In this document: positions 1-7,469 of the stretch, in pieces | How the letters are laid out: each line of letters opens with the position of its first letter | Position numbering within the stretch: the first letter of the stretch is position 1 | Origin: a virus | Strand: one strand, 5' to 3' | Virus record (IMG/VR): IMGVR_UViG_3300032236_001514 | Coordinates: 1-64,000 of that record | Length of the DNA: 64,000 nucleotides | Program-made: the position numbers and the translations under genes | The notes under the pieces: generated by a model | Seen by the model: the letters and a program-made list of their open reading frames with translations, nothing else | Told to the model about the DNA's origin: nothing | Database searches by the model: none

Positions 1-242
1 CAAACATAGCAGGTGGTCAGAACAATTGCATCTATAATAGTTCTTGCTCTTTTATTGCTGGAGGTTGTGCTAACTATACAAACTATGACAATACGTTCTT
101 ATTAGGTTCTGGTTTAAGTGCTAGAGCAGTATGTACAACCCATGTTAATAATTTGAATATTAAAGATATTCCTACATCAGATCCACATATTGTTGGTCAA
201 ATTTGGAGTGATAGCGGAACATTAAAAATAAGTGCAGGTTAA
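1..242 (+). CDS. C-terminal part of a YadA-repeat tail-fibre-like protein (5' truncated)
   Basis: An open frame enters from the left edge (first full codon at base 3) and stops at 240-242. The visible 79 residues carry repeats of the AGG-x-x-N type and end in a short tail with the sequence GQIWSDSGTLKISAG. The repeats match those of the full-length gene at 1156-3198, so this is a paralogous beta-roll adhesin or fibre tip. The ending is of the kind seen in phage tail-fibre C-termini. Only the 3' end is in the window, so length and attachment domain are unknown. Confidence is high that it is coding and moderate on function. Confidence 0.75.
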   Translation, partial: NIAGGQNNCIYNSSCSFIAGGCANYTNYDNTFLLGSGLSARAVCTTHVNNLNIKDIPTSDPHIVGQIWSDSGTLKISAG

Positions 243-280
243 AAACATAGAAAATTGAAATATAAAAGATAAATAATAAT

Positions 281-550
281 ATGAATATTACAATCACACC
301 AGAAACAACAACAGTAACACCAGCCGTAACTATTTCTTTAGATCTTAGTGCAGTAGAAGTATTAGCTGTAAGAGACGATTTCAAACACAAAAGAATTTTT
401 GCTTTTATCAAAGATCTTCCTAAGCCAGTAATTCTTTGGAACGGTGCAGAAGAATATGCAGCAGCAGGAGTTTGGACAAATGAAAGTGTTTTAACACAAG
501 CCACACAAGTTTTAACACTTTCTGCTAATAATCTTCCTTGGGCATTTTAA
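281..550 (+). CDS. Small virion-associated candidate, paralogue of the gene at 5927
   Basis: 89 residues, no recognised domain. The core around residues 22-87 (LSAVEVLAVRD, then K-LPKPVILW-GAEEY-AAG-WTN, ending LPWAF) aligns clearly with the 79-residue protein at 5927-6166, so the phage carries two copies of one small soluble family. Codon 1 follows a TAAATA box by only 5 nt, as for other structural genes here. It sits between two fibre-like genes, which suggests a virion role such as a decoration or fibre-associated protein; that role is inference. Confidence 0.7.
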   Translation: MNITITPETTTVTPAVTISLDLSAVEVLAVRDDFKHKRIFAFIKDLPKPVILWNGAEEYAAAGVWTNESVLTQATQVLTLSANNLPWAF

Positions 551-571
551 TATTCTAAAATATTTTATATA

Positions 572-592
572 GAAACACATTGGGTGTTTTGT
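572..592 (+). terminator. Weak hairpin terminator after the 281-550 gene
   Basis: AAACAC and GTGTTT can pair across a five-base loop just downstream of the stop codon and run into Ts. It is short and AT-rich, so its strength is uncertain. Confidence 0.4.
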
Positions 593-617
593 TTAAGTAA
601 TAGGCATACTAAAAGAA

Positions 618-623
618 TAAGTA
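618..623 (+). promoter_or_regulatory. T4-late-like promoter box TAAGTA
   Basis: TAAGTA lies 10 nt before the ATG at 634 in a leader with no Shine-Dalgarno sequence. The same box precedes the sheath, tube and other late-type genes here. Confidence 0.5.
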
Positions 624-633
624 TTTTTAACAT

Positions 634-1143
634 ATGTCTTCCGTTTCCTTAACACCCATTATATCTGCTAATCCATACAATCAAAATGTAGGTTGGAATA
701 ATTCTTGGATAAAAGTAGATAATAATCAAAATCGTGCATTATTTGCTCAGGCTACCTATGTAGTTAATATCCAAGAAGTAAATGATCTTTTAACCGAACT
801 TATCAATGAAATAAATCAAAAACCAAACGATGATGGGTTTGTTTTTGTTGATGGAACTGATGTTGTAGAAGGTAATTTCCAATCACTAAGAGTTGCAGCA
901 GATTGTAAATTTGCAGGACTTACCGCAGATAATACAATAATTGGTAATTTAACAGCATATGAATTTCCAAATAATTTTGAAATAAGAGGACAAATTTATG
1001 CAATTCAATTAGAGTATGGTGCAGTTATTGCATATAACTCTGTACAACTTGATAGATACCCAAATAGTTTAATTGATATAGTCAATAATAAAGCTCTTGT
1101 AACCATACAAAGAGGTGAGGGAATTGTAACAATCCAAGGATAA
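634..1143 (+). CDS. Unrecognised probable virion protein (fibre region)
   Basis: 169 residues, no signal peptide or membrane segment, no family recognised. The C-terminal half is rich in I, V, N and G with alternating hydrophobic residues, suggesting beta-structure. It is followed after 12 nt by the YadA-repeat fibre gene and preceded by a TAAGTA late-type box, so it is probably expressed with it. A fibre-attachment, trimerisation or chaperone role is possible, but nothing in the sequence proves one. Confidence 0.65.
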   Translation: MSSVSLTPIISANPYNQNVGWNNSWIKVDNNQNRALFAQATYVVNIQEVNDLLTELINEINQKPNDDGFVFVDGTDVVEGNFQSLRVAADCKFAGLTADNTIIGNLTAYEFPNNFEIRGQIYAIQLEYGAVIAYNSVQLDRYPNSLIDIVNNKALVTIQRGEGIVTIQG

Positions 1144-1146
1144 ATA
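1141..1146 (+). promoter_or_regulatory. T4-late-like promoter box TAAATA
   Basis: TAAATA overlaps the stop codon of the preceding gene and lies 9 nt before the ATG at 1156. An AAGGA just upstream is too far away to serve as a ribosome-binding site. Confidence 0.5.
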
Positions 1147-1155
1147 TTATTATAT

Positions 1156-3198
1156 ATGGCACTTACCACAAAAACATTTAACGATTTCAATCTTAATAAT
1201 AATCCACAACCATCCGACTATTTGGTTGGAGTATGCTCAGACGGATCAGCAGAATTCAAAGCAACAGTAAACACAATCGGTGCAAATGTATCCGATCTAA
1301 ATGGTAATATTGTTCCAAGAGAAGGTAATAATAGTTCTACTGGATGTTATTCGGTTGTATCTGGAGGATCTCAAAATTCAACCTCTAATTGTTATAATTT
1401 TGTTGGTGGTGGTTATTTAAACACAGCTTCTGGAACTATTGATTCAGATGGAGAACTGGGTTATAGTGCCGTAGCTGGTGGTTCTTGTAATACCGCTTCT
1501 GGATATGGATCTTTTGTTGGTGGTGGTTTTAATAACACAGCTTCTGCCTATACATCAGTTGTAGCTGGTGGTGACTATAATACTGCCTCTGGTTATGGTT
1601 ATACAACAATTTCTGGCGGTTATAGTAATACTGCTTCTGGATATTCTTCAACAATCTCTGGTGGTTATCACAATTATGCTAATGGTAATTACGCAACAGT
1701 TTCTGGTGGTTGCGATAATTGTGCTAATGCTTATGCATCAACTATTTCTGGCGGTGAAGGCAATTGTGCTTATGCCCAAGGATCAACTATAAGTGGTACT
1801 TGCAATTATATCGGTGGTGAAGGATATGGTGGAACAATCGCTGGTGGTCATGACCACAAAATAGCACAATATGGTGGTTGGGGTTATCAACACACAATCG
1901 GTGGTGGTAATAATAACTCCATAAATAATTCACTTTACCAAGCAACAATTGCTGGCGGTTATAGTAATACTGCTTCTGGATGTTATGCAGTAATTAGTGG
2001 CGGTGCTGAAAACAATGTCTCTTGCGACAATGGAACCGTATCTGGTGGTTGTCATAACAGTGTATGTGGCGAAAGATCCACAATTGGTGGTGGATATTGC
2101 AATCGTGTTAGAAATAATTCAAGCGATTCAACAATTGCTGGTGGTAAATGCAATATCATTCATGTCAATAATGAAAATGCTACAATCTCTGGTGGTGAAG
2201 GTAACCAAATTTGTCAATCTTGGTGTGGACCAACCGATAGTGATGGATCAACAATAGGTGGTGGTTCTTATAATTGCACTTGGGGTACATTTAATACAAT
2301 TGCTGGTGGTGTTAATAACGTATTAGTAAGAGCAGTATACAGTCCATTCTCATACTTTGGTGCTCAAACAATTTCTGGTGGTTATTCAAATTCCGCTTAT
2401 GGTTTATCCACAACCATTAGTGGTGGTGCTGAAAATTATATCGCAACAGATGGTCCTGCTCATGGTTCAACAATCTCTGGTGGTTATCAAAACTGTGTAG
2501 CATCTGGAACAGGTTCAACAATCTCTGGTGGTTATGGAAATAAGATTTACGATAATTCTTCAGTAATCAGTGGTGGTCAAAATAATTGTGCTAGTAGACC
2601 TTATTCAACAGTAAGTGGTGGTTATTACAATTCCGCTTCTGGATATGCTTCAACAGTAAGTGGTGGTTATTGCAACCGTATCAGATGGAACAATGATTAC
2701 TCAACAATCGGTGGCGGTTGCCGTAACATTATCCATAGTAACAGTCATTGTTCAGTAATTGCTGGTGGTTATGGAAATGAAATCTGTGGTGGTAATGAAG
2801 GATCATCCATTATCGGTGGTTATGGAAACATTGTAAATCACAACAATTCACACGTTATTGGTTCAGAAATCACAACAAGTGCTGCTAATACAACATTTGT
2901 AAACAATCTCAGTACAGCTGGAAGAGTTGAGGCAACTCAATTCATAGCAAGTGCTGGATTCCCTGATGGTGGACCCGGCAATTTCGGATATGGCTTTAAT
3001 TCTGGTGATGGAGATACTGGTTTATTCAGTTATAATCCTGCTCTCAGCGGAAGTAACGATGGATTCATAGCTCTCGTTGCTAATGATGAACCAGTTCTCA
3101 GAGCAGATAGTGGTGGTATAACACGCCTCAGACTTGGTGATGTTACATATACATTATCAAGAAATGGTACAACAGGTGCTCTTACATTAACTCCATAA
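1156..3198 (+). CDS. YadA-type beta-roll repeat tail fibre / adhesin
   Basis: 680 residues. Residues about 55-570 are some 30 imperfect repeats of about 15 residues built on STISGG-x-x-N-x-A-S-G, the pattern of the left-handed beta-roll head of YadA-like trimeric adhesins, also found in phage fibres. Residues 1-50 would be the attachment part. From about residue 600 the repeats stop and a domain containing GDGDTGLF and ADSGGITRLRLGD follows, typical of fibre C-termini. Cysteine is unusually frequent in the repeat turns (GGCDNCAN, GGYCNR). The gene is paralogous to the truncated gene at the left edge. A host-binding role on the virion is inferred. Confidence 0.85.
   Translation: MALTTKTFNDFNLNNNPQPSDYLVGVCSDGSAEFKATVNTIGANVSDLNGNIVPREGNNSSTGCYSVVSGGSQNSTSNCYNFVGGGYLNTASGTIDSDGELGYSAVAGGSCNTASGYGSFVGGGFNNTASAYTSVVAGGDYNTASGYGYTTISGGYSNTASGYSSTISGGYHNYANGNYATVSGGCDNCANAYASTISGGEGNCAYAQGSTISGTCNYIGGEGYGGTIAGGHDHKIAQYGGWGYQHTIGGGNNNSINNSLYQATIAGGYSNTASGCYAVISGGAENNVSCDNGTVSGGCHNSVCGERSTIGGGYCNRVRNNSSDSTIAGGKCNIIHVNNENATISGGEGNQICQSWCGPTDSDGSTIGGGSYNCTWGTFNTIAGGVNNVLVRAVYSPFSYFGAQTISGGYSNSAYGLSTTISGGAENYIATDGPAHGSTISGGYQNCVASGTGSTISGGYGNKIYDNSSVISGGQNNCASRPYSTVSGGYYNSASGYASTVSGGYCNRIRWNNDYSTIGGGCRNIIHSNSHCSVIAGGYGNEICGGNEGSSIIGGYGNIVNHNNSHVIGSEITTSAANTTFVNNLSTAGRVEATQFIASAGFPDGGPGNFGYGFNSGDGDTGLFSYNPALSGSNDGFIALVANDEPVLRADSGGITRLRLGDVTYTLSRNGTTGALTLTP
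1310..2870 (+). repeat. Coding tandem repeat array (about 45-bp units)
   Basis: DNA for the fibre repeats recurs as acaatctctggtggttat-like units every roughly 42-48 bases, with variable inserts. Some stretches are near identical (for example around 1620 and 1960, both reading gctggcggttatagtaat-like), which allows slippage or recombination between copies and with the paralogue at the left edge. Confidence 0.75.
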
Positions 3199-3217
3199 TC
3201 ATAAGGTTAATATAAAT

Positions 3218-3248
3218 AAAAAAAAGGGAGCTTCGGCTCCCTTTTTTG
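3218..3248 (+). terminator. Strong intrinsic terminator after the fibre gene
   Basis: GGGAGC-TTCG-GCTCCC with flanking A and T runs forms a long stem with a UUCG tetraloop followed by Ts. It separates the fibre block from the glycosyltransferase operon. Confidence 0.92.
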
Positions 3249-3276
3249 TTGACAAATACTGTTTATACCATAAAAT
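3249..3276 (+). promoter_or_regulatory. Host-type promoter of the glycosyltransferase operon
   Basis: TTGACA (3249-3254), 16-bp spacer, TAAAAT (3271-3276), directly after the terminator and 10 nt before the ATG at 3287. Confidence 0.75.
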
Positions 3277-3286
3277 AATATATTGC

Positions 3287-4234
3287 ATGAAAGAAGAAAA
3301 ACTATATGTTGTTGTTCCGTATTTTAATCATACAAACGCATCAATTAATAGAACTAACCTTGAGTTATGTTTAAAAAATCTTTCTATATATAAAAATAAT
3401 AGAGTTATCCTAGTAGAAGGAGTTTGGAATAAAGAAGCAAAACTTCAAGACTTTTCAGATTCTGTTTATAAACATTTAAAGTTTGATCTACAATCCCCAA
3501 TATGGGTAAAGGAAAATTTAATCAATCTTGGTATCCAATCTCTTAATAATGATTGGGAATATGTTTGTTGGCTTGATAAGGATATTCATTTTCTTAATCC
3601 AAATTGGGATATTGATACTATTAATAAATTAAAAGAATACGACATTATACAGCCTTGGGATAGAGTATTGTATTTAAATAAAAATTACGAAATAGATAGA
3701 AATATAAAAAGTAATAATGAAAATAGTTCTATTTCAATGTTTAATAATTGTCCTGATCCAAACAAAGAAAAAGGATTTCTATCATACGGAAAAACAAAAG
3801 AATTGGGATATGTAAGTCGAGTAGGGCATCCCGGTCATACTTGGGCTACTAATAGAAAGTTTTATGAAAAAATAGGAGGTCTTTTTGATAGATGTATTGT
3901 GGGTGGAGGAGATAGTTTTCTTTTATGTACAATAGACAAAGAGTTTGATTTGCCTTTTTTAGGATTAAAAGAACGTTATAAAAGTTTTTATACAAAATAT
4001 ATTAATTCAGCAAGAGGTACAAAAGTTGGTTATACAAAGGGAACTATTGTACATTACTTTCACGGTGATATGGAAAATAGAAATTATTACAAACGATATA
4101 ATTTATTAGACAATACAATGGATATAGAAAATGATCTTACATATCATGATAATGGGACATTAAAGATTAATAATTCCGACCTAGAAAAAAATATATTAGA
4201 TTATTTCTATTCTAGAAAAGAACACGAAGTATGA
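3287..4234 (+). CDS. GT-A-fold glycosyltransferase (family 2 / galactosyltransferase-like)
   Basis: 315 residues. Early VVVPYFN strand, then CWLDKDIHFLNP around residue 95 supplying a DxD-like metal/sugar-nucleotide motif. The later block GHTWATNRKFYEKIGGLFD...VGGGDSF (about residues 185-210) is the acceptor-side signature of family-2 and galactosyltransferase-C-type enzymes. It should transfer a hexose from a nucleotide sugar; acceptor unknown. First gene of a three-gene operon with 4-nt ATGA overlaps. Position beside the fibre genes suggests modification of virion or host surface glycans (inference). Confidence 0.8.
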   Translation: MKEEKLYVVVPYFNHTNASINRTNLELCLKNLSIYKNNRVILVEGVWNKEAKLQDFSDSVYKHLKFDLQSPIWVKENLINLGIQSLNNDWEYVCWLDKDIHFLNPNWDIDTINKLKEYDIIQPWDRVLYLNKNYEIDRNIKSNNENSSISMFNNCPDPNKEKGFLSYGKTKELGYVSRVGHPGHTWATNRKFYEKIGGLFDRCIVGGGDSFLLCTIDKEFDLPFLGLKERYKSFYTKYINSARGTKVGYTKGTIVHYFHGDMENRNYYKRYNLLDNTMDIENDLTYHDNGTLKINNSDLEKNILDYFYSRKEHEV

Positions 4235-5619
4235 AGTTAATATCTAATGTAGAAGGTATACAATGGCCCCATATACAAGTAGGTTATGCTGCAACATTAA
4301 TGGCGTTGCAACGTCAGTTTGAACAAACCCAATGGTTGCCTACTGAACAACTTATTGAAAATCAATTTAAACAACTTACAGTTTTAGCTAATCATGCTAC
4401 AACTATTCCCTTTCATGCAAAGAATTTAAAGGAAGCTGGTTTTGTTAGAGGTGAGGCAATGACTTTGGATATATGGAATCGTTTACCAACATTAAAAAGA
4501 TCCGATGTTAGAAACCTTAAAGATGAACTTATTGCTCCATCGTATCCAGAATTTTTTGGAAAAAGTGCAGTCGTATATTCTGGTGGATCAACAGGTATAC
4601 CAGTTGGTGTAAAGAAAAGTCAAATGGATTCTCTAATTTGGGAATCCTGTCATATAAGAGAATTAATATGGAACAAGGTCGATGTAAGCAAAGAAGTAGC
4701 TAACTTTAGAGGTCTTAGAAAAGATGTTAGAGAAGAAACACTCAATGATCCAAACACAATAGTAGATAAATCAGGTATTATATGGAATACTTGGAATCCC
4801 CCTGTATCTCTTATAACTAAAACTGGACGTATGGGACTTGTTCAACCCGATCTTCCTCTTTCTGAACAAGCTGAATATGTCTTAAAAAGAAAACCATCAT
4901 ATTTGCTTATGCGTCCTGCTGGATTAAGATTACTTCTTTCTTACTTTAAAGAAAATAATATTAAAGTAGATTTTGTTTTATCTGCTTGGACTATGAGTGA
5001 ACTTGTAGATAATACACTTCGTGATTTATGTTGGGAAGTCTGTAATTGTCCCATATATAATAACTATACATCCAATGAAACAGGTTATATGGCTCTTCAA
5101 TGTCCAGAAGGAATAAACTATCATGTGATGTCTGAAGCTGTTTATTTGGAAGTAGTTGATGAACAAGGTAATGCTTGTAAGCAAGGAGAAATTGGAAAAG
5201 TTCTTGTTACTCCTTTGCATAATTTCACTATGCCTCTTATTAGATATGAGATTGGAGATGAAGCAGAAGTCGGAGAACCATGTTCTTGTGGAAGAGGTCT
5301 ACCTTCTCTCACAAGAATTGTAGGTAGGGCAGAAGATTATTTTTTAATAAACGGAGAAAAGAGAAGAGTAGATCTTGATCACTATAAAATCTGTGATATT
5401 GAAGCGGTAAGAGAATTTCAATTAATACAAAAAACAGAAGAAAAAATAGAATTACATCTAGTAACAAGTAGACCATTAGACGAAAGCGAATTAGCAAGAA
5501 TCAAAAAAGTACAGACACATTCAGTAGCAAAAGATCTTCAGTGGGATCTTGTATTTGTAGATAGTATTCCAAGAACTGCTGCTGGTAAATTACGCCAATT
5601 TATTTCAGAAATTATATGA
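4231..5619 (+). CDS. PaaK/CapK-like adenylate-forming enzyme (ANL superfamily)
   Basis: 462 residues, the usual length of phenylacetate-CoA-ligase-like enzymes. The phosphate-binding loop YSGGSTGIPVGVKK lies near residue 112, followed by an NYTSNETG adenine-site block near 275, MPLIRYEIGDEAEVGE near 333 and SCGRGLPSLTRIVGRAED near 350. The C-terminal PRTAAGKLRQ segment holds the expected catalytic lysine. Such enzymes activate a carboxylate as acyl-AMP, then often pass it to CoA or another acceptor. Start overlaps the glycosyltransferase stop by 4 nt, implying translational coupling. Finding it in a phage is unusual; substrate unknown. Confidence 0.82.
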   Translation: MKLISNVEGIQWPHIQVGYAATLMALQRQFEQTQWLPTEQLIENQFKQLTVLANHATTIPFHAKNLKEAGFVRGEAMTLDIWNRLPTLKRSDVRNLKDELIAPSYPEFFGKSAVVYSGGSTGIPVGVKKSQMDSLIWESCHIRELIWNKVDVSKEVANFRGLRKDVREETLNDPNTIVDKSGIIWNTWNPPVSLITKTGRMGLVQPDLPLSEQAEYVLKRKPSYLLMRPAGLRLLLSYFKENNIKVDFVLSAWTMSELVDNTLRDLCWEVCNCPIYNNYTSNETGYMALQCPEGINYHVMSEAVYLEVVDEQGNACKQGEIGKVLVTPLHNFTMPLIRYEIGDEAEVGEPCSCGRGLPSLTRIVGRAEDYFLINGEKRRVDLDHYKICDIEAVREFQLIQKTEEKIELHLVTSRPLDESELARIKKVQTHSVAKDLQWDLVFVDSIPRTAAGKLRQFISEII

Positions 5620-5813
5620 AAAATAAATCAAATCTAACAGATATAAGAATTGCAAATAGAGTTATTGATGAATTCAGAGAGCAAACTCTTAGACAATCTG
5701 AATTAATTTATAAACTTTCTAATGAGCTTTATATTCTTCAAGAAAAAAAAGATCACTATGCTGATGTCATATCAGAGTTTAGAGATAAAAATAATAATGC
5801 AGAAAATAACTAA
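5616..5813 (+). CDS. Small coiled-coil protein, third gene of the operon
   Basis: 65 charged residues predicted to form one long helix or coiled coil (heptad-like L/I/V spacing, residues 10-55). It overlaps the adenylate-forming enzyme by 4 nt (ATGA), so it is translationally coupled. No family recognised. It may be an adaptor or acyl acceptor, but it lacks a carrier-protein DSL serine motif. Confidence 0.65.
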   Translation: MKNKSNLTDIRIANRVIDEFREQTLRQSELIYKLSNELYILQEKKDHYADVISEFRDKNNNAENN

Positions 5814-5844
5814 AAAAAATACTAGAAATAGAAACACTCAAAGA

Positions 5845-5850
5845 TAAATA
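5845..5850 (+). promoter_or_regulatory. T4-late-like box ahead of the hairpin leader
   Basis: TAAATA within agataaatatta, about 18 nt before a GC-rich hairpin that would lie near the transcript 5' end of the 5927 gene. Confidence 0.5.
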
Positions 5851-5867
5851 TTATCAGAAAGGAATCG

Positions 5868-5887
5868 CCCCCTGTGAGTGCAGGGGG
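5868..5887 (+). promoter_or_regulatory. GC-rich 5'-leader hairpin
   Basis: CCCCCTG pairs with CAGGGGG around the loop TGAGTG. It is the only stem of this GC content nearby and lacks a T run, so it is not a terminator. A 5' stem like this can protect an mRNA from decay, which fits a highly expressed downstream gene. Confidence 0.6.
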
Positions 5888-5926
5888 GATAAAACGAATC
5901 CATAAACAATTAAACAATATAAACAC

Positions 5927-6166
5927 ATGAGCATAAATGTCGTAACACAGCCTCTCCAGACTGTATCTCTCTCCGCAGTAGAAGTACTCGCAGTAAGAGA
6001 TCTTTTCAACGAGAAGACAATCATCGCTAGAGTCAAGGGTCTTCCAAGACCAGTTGTTCTCTGGAAGGGTGAAGCAGAGTACACAGCCGCTGGTGATTGG
6101 ACAAACGTAACAGCAGTAGCAAAGGCTACAGAAGTTCTTTCCTTGTCCTCAATCCCTTGGGCATAA
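5927..6166 (+). CDS. Small, codon-biased protein, paralogue of 281-550
   Basis: 79 residues, about half identical to the protein at 281-550 over LSAVEVLAVRD...LPRPVVLWKGEAEYTAAGDWTN...IPWA. Its DNA is richer in C and G at third positions than almost every neighbour (runs of ctc, acc, aag). With its leader hairpin and own terminator this suggests very high expression, as for an abundant capsid decoration or fibre protein. No known family recognised, so the virion role is inference. Confidence 0.72.
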   Translation: MSINVVTQPLQTVSLSAVEVLAVRDLFNEKTIIARVKGLPRPVVLWKGEAEYTAAGDWTNVTAVAKATEVLSLSSIPWA

Positions 6167-6185
6167 GTTATTTCAAATAACAATC

Positions 6186-6220
6186 AAAAAAAACCACCAA
6201 TTAACTTTGGTGGTTTTTTT
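6186..6220 (+). terminator. Intrinsic terminator after the 5927 gene
   Basis: AAACCACCAA pairs with TTTGGTGGTTT across a short loop, flanked by A and T runs. Confidence 0.9.
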
Positions 6221-6230
6221 ATTTTTTAAG

Positions 6231-6238
6231 TATAAATA
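6231..6238 (+). promoter_or_regulatory. Perfect T4 late promoter box TATAAATA
   Basis: TATAAATA, identical to the T4 late consensus, 5 nt before the ATG at 6244 and directly after a terminator. Confidence 0.65.
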
Positions 6239-6243
6239 TTAAT

Positions 6244-6609
6244 ATGGGACTAGTAAAAATAAATCCAAGAAAAGAAATAATGTTAGGTAAGCATCCAGAA
6301 GGTGTTCAAAGATCACCTCAATGGGAATCTGTAAGAAAGACTCACCTCAAAGATCATCCAAAATGTGAAGTTTGTGAAGGCACAAAACAACTTAATGTAC
6401 ATCATATTAAACCATTTCATTTACATCCTGAATTAGAATTAGAACCAAGCAATCTTATAACTCTTTGTGAGTGTTTAAGTTATGGTATAAATTGTCATTT
6501 ATTAGTAGGTCATCTTGGGAATTATAAAAATGTAAATCCAAATTCGGTTGATGATTCAAAAAGTTGGAATGGAAAATTGAAAGAAGATCATTTTGAAAAA
6601 CCACAATAA
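6244..6609 (+). CDS. HNH endonuclease-like protein
   Basis: 121 residues. CEVC near residue 40, then LNVHHIKPFHLHPELELEPSN (about 50-70), CEC and NCHLLVGHLGNYKNVN form a compact HNH/beta-beta-alpha metal fold with zinc-binding cysteines, as in many free-standing phage HNH proteins. It cuts or nicks DNA. It could be a homing endonuclease or a packaging-associated HNH. It has its own late-type promoter and stands alone before the tmRNA. Confidence 0.8.
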   Translation: MGLVKINPRKEIMLGKHPEGVQRSPQWESVRKTHLKDHPKCEVCEGTKQLNVHHIKPFHLHPELELEPSNLITLCECLSYGINCHLLVGHLGNYKNVNPNSVDDSKSWNGKLKEDHFEKPQ

Positions 6610-6668
6610 AAAAAAATAGTTGACTTCATGAAGTATCTCATTTTATATAAATGGAATGATTTCTTTTG

Positions 6669-6696
6669 TTGACATATGAAAGATTTATAGTAATAT
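6669..6696 (+). promoter_or_regulatory. Promoter of the tmRNA
   Basis: TTGACA (6669-6674), 16-bp spacer, TAATAT (6691-6696), placing the start near 6703. The same pair with the same spacing precedes tRNA-Val at 23676. A TTGACT at 6620 may be a second, weaker -35. Confidence 0.75.
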
Positions 6697-6726
6697 ATCC
6701 ATAGTTCTTTGATAAATAAATTTAAC

Positions 6727-7166
6727 GGGGGTGATAGGATTCGACACATAGTTGGATACTACACTGCATGTCGTAGTTGGTCTGTTGGCTACGTTAAAAG
6801 CAGACTAAAAATAAACGCAAAAGCTATCGCTAATGCAGTTGAAGCAGTCAAGTCAGTTATGACAAATGTTGCAGAGTTCTTCTTCGCTGAAGAGCCTTGC
6901 CTCATGGCAGCATAAACACCAAGAGTCTATCCTACTAAAGCTCTCGGAAACGCAGTAGGTTGAGAAGAACTTGCGATTCTTGGAAAATAAGTGCAAGCGG
7001 TAGTATATGGTCGTTAATCACATATACAGGTAGGTCTCTAAACATAGATAGGTTGGCAACGCCTCGTTACCTATAGACAACGAAAGTACGAAGTTTGCTA
7101 AAACATGTAGATTGTGTATGTAGAAAAATATGTGGACTCGGCTATCGTATGCCGACACCTCCACCA
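6727..7166 (+). ncRNA. ssrA: tmRNA
   Basis: 440-nt transfer-messenger RNA. The 5' end GGGGGTGATAGGATTCGACA matches the conserved bacterial start. GGGGGTG pairs with CACCTCC at 7156-7162 and ACCA (7163-7166) ends the molecule. The resume codon fits GCA in ataaacGCAaaagct, which aligns with the E. coli tagtcGCAaac. The reading frame then runs to TAA at 6913-6915, giving a tag of 32 residues that starts AKAIANAVEA and ends EEPCLMAA, much longer than the usual 8-15. Its role would be ribosome rescue and tagging for proteolysis during infection. The T-loop (ATCGTAT-like) departs from TTCRANY. Confidence 0.93.
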
Positions 7167-7245
7167 AGTTGTCGGACTTACATCCGACTGAAGAGCAAAT
7201 GGAGTAAAGGCTAATGAGATAAAAATAAAACTCCAACAATTTTAA

Positions 7246-7319
7246 GGGGATGTAGCTCAATTGGCTAGAGCAACGCACTTGCACTGCGTAGGTTGTGGAT
7301 TCGAGTTCCACCTTCTCCA
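7246..7319 (+). tRNA. tRNA-Ala(TGC)
   Basis: Cloverleaf with acceptor GGGGATG/CTTCTCC, D arm AGCTCAATTGGCTAGAGC, anticodon stem ACGCA/TGCGT, loop CTTGCAC (anticodon TGC), T loop TTCGAGT. CCA is not fully encoded. Lies 80 nt after the tmRNA, probably on the same transcript. Confidence 0.9.
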
Positions 7320-7420
7320 TTATGATTTTCTATCAATATTTTTAAAAAATTAATAGTTTGTTCGTGTATCATTGAATTCCCAAAAACTCCCATATACTCC
7401 AAAAAACATAAAAAAAATAA

Positions 7421-7449
7421 TTGACTATTTTGATTATATAGTTTATCAT
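7421..7449 (+). promoter_or_regulatory. Host-type promoter for the phosphoesterase gene
   Basis: TTGACT, 17-bp spacer, TATCAT, 20 nt before the ATG at 7470. A TAATAT nearer the gene has no good -35 partner. Confidence 0.5.
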
Positions 7450-7469
7450 TCACATCTAATATAAAAATT

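Noticed and set aside
1310-2870. CRISPR-like regular repeats
   Set aside because: The repeats are coding, in frame and imperfect, and belong to the fibre beta-roll.
6709-6915. 68-codon frame spanning the tmRNA 5' region
   Set aside because: Only its end is translated, as the tmRNA tag; the ATG lies upstream of the tmRNA.
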